Assembly (NCBI GenBank): GCA_024516035.1
Contig: CM044964.1
Coordinates: 3,223,955-3,287,954 of the forward strand
From: Bactericera cockerelli
Taxonomy: Eukaryota > Arthropoda > Insecta > Hemiptera > Triozidae
Length of the DNA: 64,000 bases
Reading direction: 5' to 3'
Part shown: positions 26,101 to 40,500 of the stretch, piece after piece
Layout: each line of letters starts with the position of its first letter
Numbering within the stretch: the first letter of the stretch is position 1
Translations under genes and position numbers: made by a program
The notes under the pieces: model-generated
Seen by the model: the letters and a program-made list of their open reading frames with translations, nothing else
What the model was told of the DNA's origin: nothing
The model's database searches: none

Positions 26101-29100
26101 GAAGTGAAATCTTCAATATGCATGAAGATAATGAGCTTGGAAAACGAAAAACGCAATTTATACACACATCAGAACACGATTATTTTCATTTATTTTATTT
26201 TCAATTAAATTTTAATTTGAATACATTAAAAAAAAACATTAATATTATTGTACAATAAAAACATTTCTAATATACATACCATTACACACACGAGTTCTCT
26301 AATAATCTTGTCATAAAAAAAGATATGACATTGTTTGACAAGTTAAGTGATATTAGAAAAGTACCTACGTAACTATTTGAACACAGAAAAAAGTATTAAA
26401 CTCTTCAAATCCAATGACAGACAATTACAATCCATTAGATTACAATAATTTACTATAAATAATTATAAAAAATATATATACACAAAATGATAAATACACA
26501 TAATAAGAACGGACTGTCTAATTATCATTACACCTGCAACGATTAGACAGTTCGTTCTTATTATGTGTATTTATCCTTTTGTGTATATATATTTTTTATA
26601 AATTATTTATAATAAATTATTAATTTAATAATTATTAATTTTTTATCCGCATTAATAAGCATCACGCTACGCCTCGACATTACATCTGGGCGTCCATATA
26701 ATCATCTCACCACTGTGATATAATAATAATAAGTATAATAACACTCTTTAGGGGAATCTAACCAATCACCATGCGAGGTTATCGATCGGTTAATAAACAG
26801 GGAAACCAGGACAAAATTAGCCCAACTAAGATCAGGGTTCTCAAAAAGCCTTAACTCCTATCAGTCCAGACTTTACCCCAACATTCGTGATGAATGCCCA
26901 ATCTGCCAGGGAAGTCCTCATACCACAAAACACCTGTTCAACTGTCCAGCCAATCCCACCACACTGACTCCTATAGATCTATGGAGCAACCCAGTCCAGG
27001 TGGCTAACTTCCTAGGATACCAAATTGAAAGAGAGTATGGAGAAGAATGCTGATCCGCTGCCACTGCTACAACAACAACAATAAACTGATATAAATAGAG
27101 AGGTTACCTGCTGATGAGAGCAAATAAGCTCGAAACTGCTGTCCAGGTATGTTCTGATATTTATGTACATCTAGTAGGTACAGCTTCTCACTTTTCTGTT
27201 TATACTGATCTGTTTACACTGAGTCACTGACTGAATATTATAACTCTTTAGTGGAAGGTAACCACCAGGCGAGGTTAGTGCCCAAAGCATTTGCTACCAC
27301 CTAACCCTCAGAGTGTTATTACTATGTGGTCACACGCTCAAATTAATGAGGAAAAATTTATGTTGGCACTGGGTGGGATTCGAACCAACGGATCCCTACA
27401 CTACCTGGATTACCAGACTTGCGCGTTTGCCGCTTGACTATGTAGGTATCTGTGCCTGTATCACAGACACGGAATTATTTTGCTATTATTTTTCGTTGCA
27501 ATTTTATAATTATAAGTGACAAATGTCCGAATTAATTTTCTTGCATTTAATACAGGGTGTTTCAAAAAAAGAGAAAAAAGATGGAATTTTTAACTCGAAT
27601 TAGCAAAGTGATCGATAAATCTATAAATTCGATTTATCGCTCGAGAGAAATTAACTATCGATAGTCGATTACTCGATTGTATCATACTTTCGAGAGAGAA
27701 AGGTGGAACCTATCTTTTCTTTGTAGTTCTTAAATTATATTTTTAAGAAGAAAAAAAAAAGAAGGAGAAAATCACCCTATTTATAAAAATTCTCTCGTTT
27801 ATTTAAGCTGTTTTTTTTTTTCTCTCCAATTGACACATCATATTTTAACATTTCACACAGAAAACCGTGTTACTTTATGTAATGTCTTTGTTTAGGTAAT
27901 TTCAATCTCATGTTTTATTTTAGTGTCTATTTTATATTATAATCAGTTAATCACTGTTTAAAAATTATTGTAAACTTTCCTCTTGGAATTCTAATTAATA
28001 CAATTAAAAAATATTACATAATTATATATGTAGAAGGAAAAATACCCTTCTTTCTGAAGGTCCTCTCATAGTACAGTATTACATTGTCTTCTTCTTCTTC
28101 TTTTACTCTCTCTTATCACGCTTAAGCAAGGTTGACGTTGTTCAACCTCATGGTTGAGGTTGGTTGGTTTTGGCACATTTTTACGGCTAGATGGCCTTCC
28201 TAACGCCAACGATTCTATTTGATTTAACGTCCTGGATTAGGACGGGGGTTTTAGCCTCCATTCGCTGGGAATCGTACCAGCTACCCACATTAACCTCACC
28301 CAGCCTGGTAAGGCCGGAAATGCCAGCCTTACGGAGGGAACAGAATTTTCTGTATGAAAAATCTGCTCCGACCGGGGATCAAACTCAGAATCTCTGGACT
28401 TACGGGCAGTAGTCACAACCCCCTTTATATCATATTTATCTTGTAGATTTTAAATTAAATATTATTTAAGAAAAAAAGTCTCCTTCTTTCTAAAAATCCT
28501 CTTATTCTTATATCATTGAAAATTTATCTCATTTTTTTATCGTGTTTAGGAGATAATTCTTATATCATTATTAATTTATCTCATTTTTCTTATCGTGTTT
28601 AAGAGATAAAAAACATACCTATCTTGTAGTTTTAATTTCTAATGTTTACTACCTACTACCTACATTACTCCTGTGTATTTTGTATCTGTATTGAAAACAT
28701 CTTCTCCACTGCCCTTGGGTTTCTTGAACAACACCTCTGGTATAGGAAGGGCCTGAAAAAACAAAACGAAAACAGTTTAGATTCTACCTTTTTTTAAATT
28801 AAAAAATAATCCCAAAAAGTTTATTCCAATAAGTAAAAATTGATTCGTTACTGACCTGTGCGAATTCTATGAAAATCATGGCGATGACGAGCCAAAAGAT
28901 CAACATTTTAATGAGTGCAAAAAATGTCTGTGCCATTTTGTTTTTCAATATTTTTGCAAAGAAACTGTTAGTTAGTTTTCGAACTGTAGCAGTGTAGCAA
29001 TGATGTTATAGGATAGAGTTCTAGGGAATATGTGTTTGTTTTCAGGCACGTATATATTTCTTAAAACGTAGTTTAACCCTTTGTCTGTTTGCGGTATACT

Positions 29101-32100
29101 AGTGGTTGTGTGAGCTGTAAACCTCACACAGATTCAACTATCGCATTTTAAATGACCAATCAAGCATGAAGACATCGAGACCTTTCATTCAATACCCCAC
29201 TTGATAGGTTTTGATTAAAAAATATCAACTGGGCCTTTTTCGATTTTTTACCACAGTGCGGCCCCCTCAGCTTTCACTATCACAAAATTTCACTACTGAA
29301 CTCAAGTTTATTTTCTAAACAACTCTACAAAATTTCAAGAGCCTTGCTTTATTAAATAAAAATAGAAAAATCGATTTCAATTTTTACCAAACCGGCCCCC
29401 ATTTGGCCCCGAGAGGCCTGATTCGGCACAAAAACTATAGGACCTCAATGAACATGTATACAAAATTTCGTTAATTTTGAAGAATCCGTTCGAGAGTTAT
29501 CGCGAAACAGACACACAGACAGACAAACGAAAACCAAATCGTCCAGTACCCAAGTTAAAACAGAACCTCTTTTCGCTTCGCTCCCTCACTGTGTTCGGTT
29601 AAAAATATCCACCTCCCCTTTTTTTTACCTTTTTTGATTTTTTTACCACAGTGTGGCCCCCTTAGCTTTCACGATCACAATAATTTTAATACTTTACTTA
29701 AATATATTTTCTCAACGACTCTACAAAATTTTAAGAGCCTTTCTTCATTAAATAAAAATAGAAAATACGTTTTCAATTTTCACCAAAACGGCCCCTATTC
29801 GGCCCGAGTGACTCTAATTGGCACAAAAATTAAAGATAAAATTCTAGGACCTCAATGAACAATTGAACATGTATACAAAATTTTATCTATTTTGAAAAAT
29901 CCGTTTGAGAGTAATCGCGGAACAGACAGACAGACAAACGAAAGCCAAATCGTCTAGTTAGTCTAGTATGCAATAGCCAAAACAGAACCTCGCACTGTGT
30001 TCGGTTAATTTTTCCGTGTCCGTGAGATAGGGACAGATACCTATACATCACGGTGGTGAGAGCATTATATGGATGCGCATGTCCTAGGCTCCTTTCATGT
30101 CCATTGATTCTATTTGGTTTTAACGTCCTGACTTGAGATAGTCAGGATAGGGGGTTTTACCCTCCATTCTCTGGGAATCGTACGAGCTACCCACATTAAC
30201 CTCACCCAGCCTCGCTTGTTCGGAGGCAACAGAATTTCCTGTGCGAAAAGTCAGCTTCAACCGGGAATCGAACTCAGGATCTCTGGTTTTAGTGTTATAC
30301 CACTTCATAGGTAGCTTCATTATGTAAAATTCTTCGCTTATAACTATTTTTTTTTGTTACACGCATGCGCTCCGTTTTTTCTCCAGGCCTTGTTTTGTTC
30401 TGTCAGTAATTGGCGAAATTTTGAAAAGGAGGCAGGTAATTTTTTTAACATTTTATTTATTTACTAACAATTTTGGATTTTTACAAAGGTTCTTTTCCTA
30501 AGCTAATGATAAAAGCTTCTGAGAAGGTATCATTTTCAAATGTCGTTAGAAGTATATTTTCAACATTTTTTTTTTCTTTAATTAGCAGATTTCGAATTAT
30601 GGCTGACAAAGGGTTAAAGTCAGTCCATATTTTACTGCTAATTAGCGATAGTGTACTGAAACAAGATGGTAGAAAACACGAAGGAGAGATGAGTCACCCT
30701 GTCTGAATGCTGATGAGTCATCTTGTCTAAACCAGCCTCCGTGGCGTAACTGTTGTGACTACTGCCCGTAGTTCAGAGATCCTGAGTTCGATTCCCGGTT
30801 AGAGCAGACTTTTTGCACAGAAAATTCTGTTCCCTCCAAACATGTGAGGCTGGCAATTCCGGCCCTACCCAGGCTGGGTGAGGTTAATGTGGGTAGCTGG
30901 TAGGATTCTCAGCGAATGAAGCATAAAACCCTCGTCTTGTCTACCTCAAGTCAGGACGTTAAAACCAAATAGAATTAATGGACATGAAAGGAGCCTAGAC
31001 ATTGGATCTGGGCGTCCATATAATCCTCTCACCACCGTGATTTAGGTATCAATACCTATCTCACGGAGTTATTTAATTATTGTTATCTCGTCTAATGGAT
31101 ACTTTTCTCTTTCATTTTAAGGTAAGGTAAAAATTTCAGTCCATTAGATTGTATTAGTAGTGCACTGGTAGTCCATTGGTTAACGCGCTAATCTGGTAAT
31201 CCAGGTAGCGTAGGGATCTGTTGGTTCGAAGCCCACCCAGTGCATGAATTATTCCTCATTAGTGTGAGATTGTGATCACATGATAATAAGACAGTGAGGG
31301 TTAGGTGGTAGAAAATGCTTTGAGCATTAACCTCACCTGGTGGTTACATTCCACTAAAGAGTATTATTATTATTATTAGTCACTACAGCTTTGTACAACA
31401 ATTAGGCATTCCGTTTTTATTGTGTCTGCATAATGAAACCAACATTATGCTAGACATTGGATCTGGGCGTCCATATAATTCTCTCGCCACCGTGATATAG
31501 GTATTATTATTATTTAACACTTTATTGGTAAACCACATGATACATACAGAGGACATGAAATAAAAAGAACACAATAGAATATGTAGTGAACCAAGGGTAG
31601 AGGTTAAAGCCTGTGGCTTTCTCTTCCACCGAACCCTATCTCACGCACACGGAACCGTTATGCTATTATATATATATATCTCCCTTGCCTTTCTCCCATA
31701 TTAGCTTATGTTGCTTTTGGGGTCGGCATTTTCAACCTCATGGTTGAGGTTGGTAGGGTGGAGTACGTTTTTTATGGCTTGATGCCCTTCCTAACGCCAA
31801 CGATTCTATTTGGTTTTAACGTCCTGATCTGGAGGGGGGTGTTACCCTCCATTCATAGGAAATCGTACTAGCTACCATATTAACCTCACCCAGCTGGGTA
31901 GGGCCGAAAATGCCAGCCTCACGTGTTTGGAGTGACAGAATTGTCTTCGAAAAGTCTGCTCCAACCGGAAATCGAACTCGGGATCTCTGGACTACGGGCA
32001 GTAGTCACAACCATTACGTCACGGAGGCTGGGGTAATGGTAATTATATGTCAGTGCCATTTGAATAATTATGAGTGACAAATGTCTCAATCAATTTTCTT

Positions 32101-35100
32101 GCGTGAACTATACGGCGTGTTTTAGGAAAAAGAGCAAAATAATGCATTTTCTTACTTGAATGACTGATGTGGCAATGACTTCGAATTTCGATCGAGGGAA
32201 ACGAATTCGAGAGAAAGGGAACCTCTTTTTTATTGTAGTTCTTGAATAATTTTTTAAGAAGAAAAAAGAAAAAGAAATCATCCGTATTTATAAAAATTTC
32301 TCTGTTTTATTTTATAGGTCTTAAATATTTTACATAATTTATAGAAGAAAAAAAACCCTTCTTTCTGAAGCTCTAGTTATAATAAAGTATCATTCATATC
32401 ACATTTATCTTGTAGGTCTATCATATTTAAGAGCACTTTTACAAGATAAATATATTCATCTTGTAGTTATAATTCTTATACCTAATAATTCTTTTCTTAT
32501 AATTTATAATCATTGAATGTAAAAGAGGATTACTCCAAGAATGAAGTTTTCAGGAGAGATAAAAAACTGTTTTAGGAAACAAGTTAAGCAGAAGAAAATG
32601 GAAAATATTCATTTTTAGGACTTTTTGTGATTTTTTTTTTCAAACAAAACATCTTTGATTAGAAAGTAAATCTTGAGAGCTCTTTATAGAAAGTGGACTA
32701 ATCCCTTTTTCCACATAATTGAATTATCACAATCTTTGTGTGTACTTATATTGCCTGTAATACTGACTGACTATGTTATTACCAGCTAATGCTTTAGGAA
32801 TAATGAAAGATAGTAACTTTAGGAAATAAATAATAAAAATAGAAAAATAAACAATAGAGGTAGGTTCAAATTTTCTTTATTTTTCTCAAAAAAAAAACCT
32901 AAACAAACAGGCAAGAGGAAATGGGACTGAATTTTTTGTTCAATAAAAATTCTTGAACAATAAATAGGTTTCAGTTTAATCATTCAATTAAAACTTTTTC
33001 TTCAATCATAACAGCTTCTTTACTTTGTCTTTAATCCCGCTCAATCGGGGTCGACAAATATAATAATATGTTAAAATATAATTCTTATTCTTCAAATATA
33101 ATATGGTTATTAGACTAGTCTTCTTTTTACACTTGGAATGATCGTCTATCCCTAGGGAATAAAAAAATGTAAAAAAGTGATTTTCGAAAAAAGTGTCACA
33201 AATCCCCTTTTTAAATTCAGTGATTCTATCTTAGTGGAAAAAAATCCCATTATTTCCAAAAAATCCCCTCTTATCAATTTAATCTTTTAGTTCTTTAGAG
33301 GTTTTTTCACCTTTTCCTGTAAACCCTCTTGTTCTTTTATCATTATTAATTTATCTCATATTTTTTATACCATTTTTAAGAGAGAAAAAAAATACATTTA
33401 TTTCTAAAAAATATATTCTACTATGTATTATTTTTTTTATATATACGATTCCTTTTTAGGAGATTTTTCAGGTCTATGCGGATTGATCAGGTTGATCAAC
33501 AGATTCTCTGGTAATGGAAGGCACAACTGGTATGGAGGAAAAGCCGAAAGTGCCTGAAAAAAAAAAAAAAAAAACAAGAAAGCCAATACTTAAGATGCTA
33601 TAGTGCTATACGTACTAAATAATTGAAAAAATATATCTCAATAATATATTGATAATAAGTAATTACCTATATACTTTTTTGATTTTTAAGTTAAGGTTTA
33701 AATAAATAAATAGTTGTTTTGTGAACTGTAGACCTAGCTCAGATCAATCATCATGAAGCCAAGAAAACTTAAGCTTGTTGTCTTCCAAATTTACAACCAC
33801 TTCTGGCAAATTGAGCACACTGAACACCACTTCTGGTAATGGAAGGGCCTGAAAAAACAGAACGACAACACTTTAGAGTAAATAATTATTGGTTCTGTGA
33901 ACCAATTTAGTAAGGATTTTGCAAGTAATGAAAAAAAAAAAAATATCATATTTGTGTTAATCACTTTCGTGATGTCACAACTACTCCAACTCACATTACA
34001 AAAACTACGCTGAAACGGGACTTGAACCACCGACCTCGGGTTACGAGTCCGCCGCTTTATCGATCAAGCCACTGAGGTGGGTTTAGTAAGTAATGAATAA
34101 TTAACTTCTCACCTGCGCGAATTCTATGAAAAGCGTAGCGACGATGAGACAGAAGATTAACATTTTGATGAGTGCCAAAAATATCTCGGCCATTTTGTTT
34201 TTCAATATTTGTACAAAGAAACTGTTGGTAATTTTTCGAGCTGCAGCAATGATGATATCGGGTAGAGGTCTATCGAATATATGTCTGTTCATTAAATTTA
34301 TACACTTATTATATTTTTTTAAACGTAGAAAGTCAGACTATATTTCACGCAGACCATATTTTTAAAAAATAAAAATAAACGTAATTAAATAAACCATAAA
34401 TTACAATAAAGCCTAATTAGCGATAGCGTGCTGAAACAAGATGGTGGAAAATACGAAGAGGAAAAATATGCTGATGAGTCATCAGTTCATCACGGATACT
34501 TTTTTCCCTCCGTTTTAGGTAAATGAAATCCGTACTCCATGGCTCAGTGGTTAAGAGCATTGGTTGCTGACCCGGAGGTTGCGGGTTCAAATCCTGGCCA
34601 GAGCAGAAAATTCTGACCGAGTTTTGTTTCCGGAATGGCATGTAATGGTAAAAGTGACCCGAAGTAATGTGTGAAAGCGGTTCCGGGGCACAACTACCAT
34701 AAAAAATAATAATAGTATGTGATAAAAAAAAAAATATTATTTTATTCGAGACTCACACTTGTGCACTGGTAGTCATGTGTTTAACGCGCTAGTCTGGTAA
34801 TCCAGGTAGCGTGGAGCTCCGTTGCGCGTTGGTTCGAATCCCACCCAGTGCATGAATTTTTCCTCATTTTTTTGAGTTTGTGACCACATAATAATAAGAC
34901 TCTGAGGGTTAGTTGGTAGAAAATGCTTTAAGCATTAACCTCGCTTGGTGGTTACCTTCCACTAAAGAGTGTTATTATTAAAGATCCCCTGGCTGGGGAA
35001 CTATTAACAAGTAGTAGACCAGCATTGGCTTGATTCTGGGGGCCCTTGTCAATTATTAGCCTCCTTGTAAAGACAGTGGCAGAATTTCTAAGTCATTCCT

Positions 35101-37466
35101 CCACTGTCTGGCTACCATCGATCACGATGACGCCACCCTATGATATTCAATGACCATTACAGAAATTTAGAAAGCAATGCAGAAAGAAATGCAAATATTT
35201 TACTTGAAGAACAACAATGAAATTTAATACAAGTTAAATTAAATTGGATAATTTTTAAAGATTACACATAGTACATAATACACTATTACACATAGTATAC
35301 ATAGAGGGATATTTAAATGTAATTAAAGTCAGCCTCCGTAGCGTAATGGAGTCCGTAGTTTAGAGATCCCGAGTTCGATCCCCGGTCGGAGCAGATTTTT
35401 CACATAGAAAATTCTGTTCGCTGTACTTGTGAGGCTGGCATTTCCGATTCTACCCAGGCTGGGTGAGGTTAATGTGGGTAGCTGGTACGATTCCCAGCGA
35501 ATGGATTGTAAAACCCCCGTCCTAATCCAGGACGTTAAATCAAATAGAATCGTTGGCGTTAGGAAGGGTTTCCAGCCGTTGAAAACAAACCAACCTCAAC
35601 CATGAGGTTGAACAACGTCGACCTTGCTTAAGCGGGATAAGACAGAGTAAAAGAAGAAGAAGGAACATTGTAGATAAATAATGAAATTCATTTTTATTTG
35701 TTTGTTTATTTATTTATTCTATTTTTTATTATTTATTTATTTTATGAATTTATTATAAGTTTGTAAAAAAATATTTTACTATCCTAAACTGTTACTTTAA
35801 TGGGTCTTATATCTAATGTTTCACATTTCCTGCATTGTTTATGTTATTTTTTTACTATCATTTTCTTTATTTTTTATCTTCTTTATTATAATTTATTATT
35901 CATTCTAAGTAAAATTTATCACTTCTAAAATAGATTTACCAGAAAGATAATCATAAATTTATCTCGCCCATCAGAGGGAAGGCATACTACAGAATGGGCA
36001 GTCTGCAATACATACCACACGCGTCTACAGTAGCTCCTGTTTCATGGCTACGAAATAAAGAAAGCTGTAAACACTAATCTTTTTTTTTTACAGAAAAAAA
36101 TAAAAATAGAATGAAACATTATTTTTGTGTGAATATTTTCAAGCAGTCATCGCCAACATTTGGGGTTGTTTATGTATTATATCCGCATCTCTGATTTGGA
36201 AGGGAACCATAGCCCTTTGGTTGAAGATTGCAGCACCGTAATTGAAGACCACATCTTTTGGTTTGGAGCCTGTAGGGGGGTCTATTCCGAACACAACGTC
36301 TTCATCGTCAGGTGTAACACCAGAAATACTCTGTAACAAAAACACACACATCTTAGTGGTTGGGTGGAAGAGATTGCCTTGGTCACAATAGATCTCATTA
36401 GGTCGCAGTACTCGCAATGTTAATTGTTAGGGTTTCACTGAAAACCCTGCAACCAGATCTAATAAAAAAATAGTAAAAAATTGTAGGAAGAGCTCCCTTG
36501 GGAGAATCCTGCCACGACAAAGCCATTAAAAAAAAAAAAAAAAATAGTTGGGAGGAAGAGATTGCCATTGGCAATAACCCCGCTCTTTAGTTAGGACATA
36601 TGTGTATTTTTTGTTATTTTTTCCTGTTTATATTTATATTGTCAATTTTGTATTCTATTTTTTACCATTATATGTTTGCTTATATAATTATGTTCTTCTC
36701 ATAAAGAGTTTAATAATAATAATAATAGTCACCGTTGCCGAGTGAGTGGGTGAGCCAGGCATTGCACGCAAGGTGACCTGGGTTAGATAGAAACCCTAAT
36801 CAAGAAGAAAAAAAAATGAAAATAATTGAATGCATGGAAACCATTTCCTTTGAAAATAATGATCTGAAATGTGTTTAGAAAACTTAGCTTCAAATTTTTG
36901 TTTGTAAAAATGTTTTCAAGAAAAAATTCGAAAAAATTGAATATATTATGTATTCTAAACCCCTCTCAAATAAATTTTCATTTCTAAAATTTGTAACATA
37001 CCTAAATCGTTTTTCGAGACTTTTCAATTATTTTTATTTGCAACTTTTTCCGAACTTATGAATCAGTTAAAAAATAAATCATAACATCATGTAGGTACTT
37101 ACGAATATGAAAATTGATATGATGAACCAGATAGTCGACAATTTGAAAAGCAATAAATTGGCGGCCATTTTCCTTTAAAACTTGGTTCAAAACGATTTTT
37201 TAAACTTTTTTATTACTTATTTTCATTCGTTATGGTGTTTTAACAAAGAAACAATCTATCTGTTCCAGTCAGACTATTTTTTTTTCCTTATGAGATCTTA
37301 GCGTGTAAAAACAAGCTGTGGAAAATCTGCATGTGTATGTGTGTGAGTGAGAGTGTGTGTGTGTGAGAGTGTGTGTGTGAGAGTGTGTGTGAGTGTGTGT
37401 GAGTGTGTGAGAGTGTGTGTGAGTGTGTGTGAGTGTGTGTGAGTGTGTGTGAGTGTGTGTGTGTGT

Positions 37467-37505
<39 letters not shown>

Positions 37506-40500
37506 CGTGCGTGTGTGACAACCTCCGGTTCTCTCGTGTTGACCCAGCACCTAAATGGGAACTATTGTGTCACTTGTCTCCCATCAGAGGGGAGGCATAC
37601 TACAATGGTCTAACTACAACATAGACTATACTGTGTACACGCGTATATAAAAGGTGCTGTTTCATGGCTACGAATGTCTACAAAACAATAAAAGCTGGTA
37701 AAACACCAATTAAAAAAATAAAAGGTAAAACACTCATTAAAAAAAAAAAAATAGCTGTGCATGACAGTATACATAATATTGTAGATAATTATTTATTTGC
37801 CATCATTAGCAGGATAAAAAACTCACAAGGGCATGGTTTGTTGAACATATTTCCAAGTCTGTGTGACGTTTATAATAATTATAACAGGCGCGGTCGGTGC
37901 TAAGGAGCTAGGGAACTGCAGCACCCCCAGACCAAAAGAACGAAAGAGGGATTTCAAGTCCTAATAACTCGTATACGAATTGTAATTGTAGCTTGATCAA
38001 TAAGGCGGCGGACTTGTAACCTGGAGGTCGGTGGTTCAAGTCCCGGTTTCAGCGTGGATTTAGTAAAGCGAGTTTGAGTAGTTGCGATATCATGAAAATG
38101 ATTAACACAAATATGATAACTTTAAATTTATTTTGTTAATAAAAAAATTCTATACAGTGAAGATCATATAACACATTTCTATAATATGTTTTAATTTATT
38201 ATTATGTTTGGCATGGTTAACAAGGTCAAACTTTTTATGTACTAAGATATAGTGAGTGACCCATTTTAGTCCGGTTTATGTGGCTTCAACCCCAAAACAA
38301 TTTCCCATCGGCCGCGCTTGGTTAATAGTAATATTGCTACTAGCTCAATCACGTACATATTGTACAAAAACTTCTGGTGCTTAAGTAAAAGTCTGAAAAA
38401 AATATCAGTGACTCCTGCAATTGCTGATTCACTGATGGCTGTACCCATGGTAGTCAAGTGGTTAACGTGCTAGTCTGGTAATCCAGGTAGCGTAGGGATG
38501 GTCATGACTGTCATGAGTGTCATGAGCTCTTGAGACCATCCCAACTTCCATTGCTACGAAATCAATAAAAATAAAGTCACATGAAAATAATTAAATGGTC
38601 TTTAATAAATTTACCAAGTAGATTTATATTAATTTTGAGAAAATGAGAAAGAAATTTTTTTTACAAAAGCTGACACTATTAAATTGTTTATTGTTATGAA
38701 AATAATCAAAGACAGTGGAAAATAAAATTTCAATATCTAGGTACATACATTATAAATGACTGGATTTATTAACTTTTTTTTACGTATCTAACATCAGAAT
38801 GTCTTTCTAGACGTTCGTTAAGTTCAATTCAACTTCTCTCCCATCAGAGGGGAGGCATGCTACGGGATGGGCAGGCTACAACACAGACCACAAGCGTCTA
38901 CAGTAGCTCCTGTTTCATGGCTACGAAATAAAAAAGGCTGTGAAACACTCATCTTTAAAAAAAAAAAAAATATATATATCATTTTCATTTCCAACTTATT
39001 GAACTGACTCTTATTCAATTTAATTATTTTTCTTTTTCTGGGCTCTCCATAGGTTCTCCAGCATCGCCTATTTCATTAACCGAACGATTTGTGAGGTTCT
39101 ATTTTAACTTGGGTACTGGACGATTTGGCTTTTGTTTGTCTTTTTGTCCGTCTGTCTGTTTGTCTGTTCCGCGATTACTCTTGACTGGAGAGCCACAAAA
39201 ATGGGCTGGTTCATATATAAAAAAAATTAAAACCCATCAAGTGGGGTATTGAATGAAAGGTCTCGATGTCCTCATGCTTGATATGACATTTATAATTCGA
39301 TTTGATAAATTGTGTGAGGTTTACAGTTCACAGAACTACTAGTTTTTTGTGTACTTTTCAAAATGAATGAAGGAGCGGTCGTCCGTCTTGAATATTTAAA
39401 AAATTAAAACAGTATTAAAATAAGGTTAGACTGTCCCTCAAATCGGGCCATGGTGCGCTGTGATTGGTTGAAACTCCGAAGTTGAAATCTTGTTTCTTCT
39501 ATCCATCTATTTTCTATTGTATTAAAGTGGTGTTTTTCAACTTTATAGTTATATACACCAGAATGTTGTATATAACCTGTTTCATAATTTGGTCCTCAGT
39601 GCGAGGCACCCACTATGCTGAGTAAAAAGTCTAGCCAGCTCTTCTTTGAATTCGATTTCTGAGTCGCAAAAAGAACATCAGCCTGCAAGGAAGTTATCAA
39701 TTATCATTATTACTTATATTCAAACCTCTGAATAACATCAAAGAAATATAATTATAACTTTGTTCGTACTGAGCATCATTTCAATCATGTAATTTAGTAA
39801 TTATCTGTCACCAACCTCCGTGACAGATAATTATTAAATTACATGATCGGAGCAAAAAAATATTTTTTTTTACAAAAACGAACATAATACTTCCGATTTC
39901 TAATATTAAAAATTTCTCGGAAGTAAAAAATAGCACCAGCCGGATAACACCCTGAAATTTTCCCCTCACGCGTTTCGCTGCTGCATCTGAGGACAAAGCT
40001 TGCGTCTCACAACGCATCGGGTTGGGTGGAAGAGATTGTCTAAGGCAATAACCCCGCCCTTTAGTTAGTATATTTTTTTTTCTTCTATTATATTGTATTT
40101 TAATTTGTAATTATTTGTATTGTATATAATACTAGCGGGCTGTCGCCCGCTTTGCGGGCCGAGGGTATGGCCCGCAAAGCAAAAAATCTTTTTTCGCCAA
40201 TGGCAGGTGTTTGTAGTGGGAATTTCGAAAAATACCGTCTTATTGCACATCTAGACTATGAGACAAAGCTACCTACCCAATTTCAGCTCGCTAGGTATTA
40301 CGGTTCGGGCTGTAGAGCGATGATCAGTCAGTCAGTGACTTTGACATTTATATATTAAGATGTCCTATCAATAAAGTGTAAATAAATAAATAAATCGGGC
40401 AAAGTCACCCTATCGAAAATACATTAAAGAATATTTTATGTTCTCGTAGATACTTACTTCAGTGGATTGTATAAAAAGCGTGAGAATGAACCATGCAGCC

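Noticed and set aside
37269..37550. His/Thr-rich and Cys/Val-rich ORFs
   Set aside because: They are translations of a TG microsatellite.
38266..38457. Minus-strand exon-like ORF behind a tttttttcag acceptor, considered as a fifth nested peptide exon
   Set aside because: In the phase used by the family (0) it hits a stop at once. No leader exon or acidic-Val-Phe motif accompanies it.
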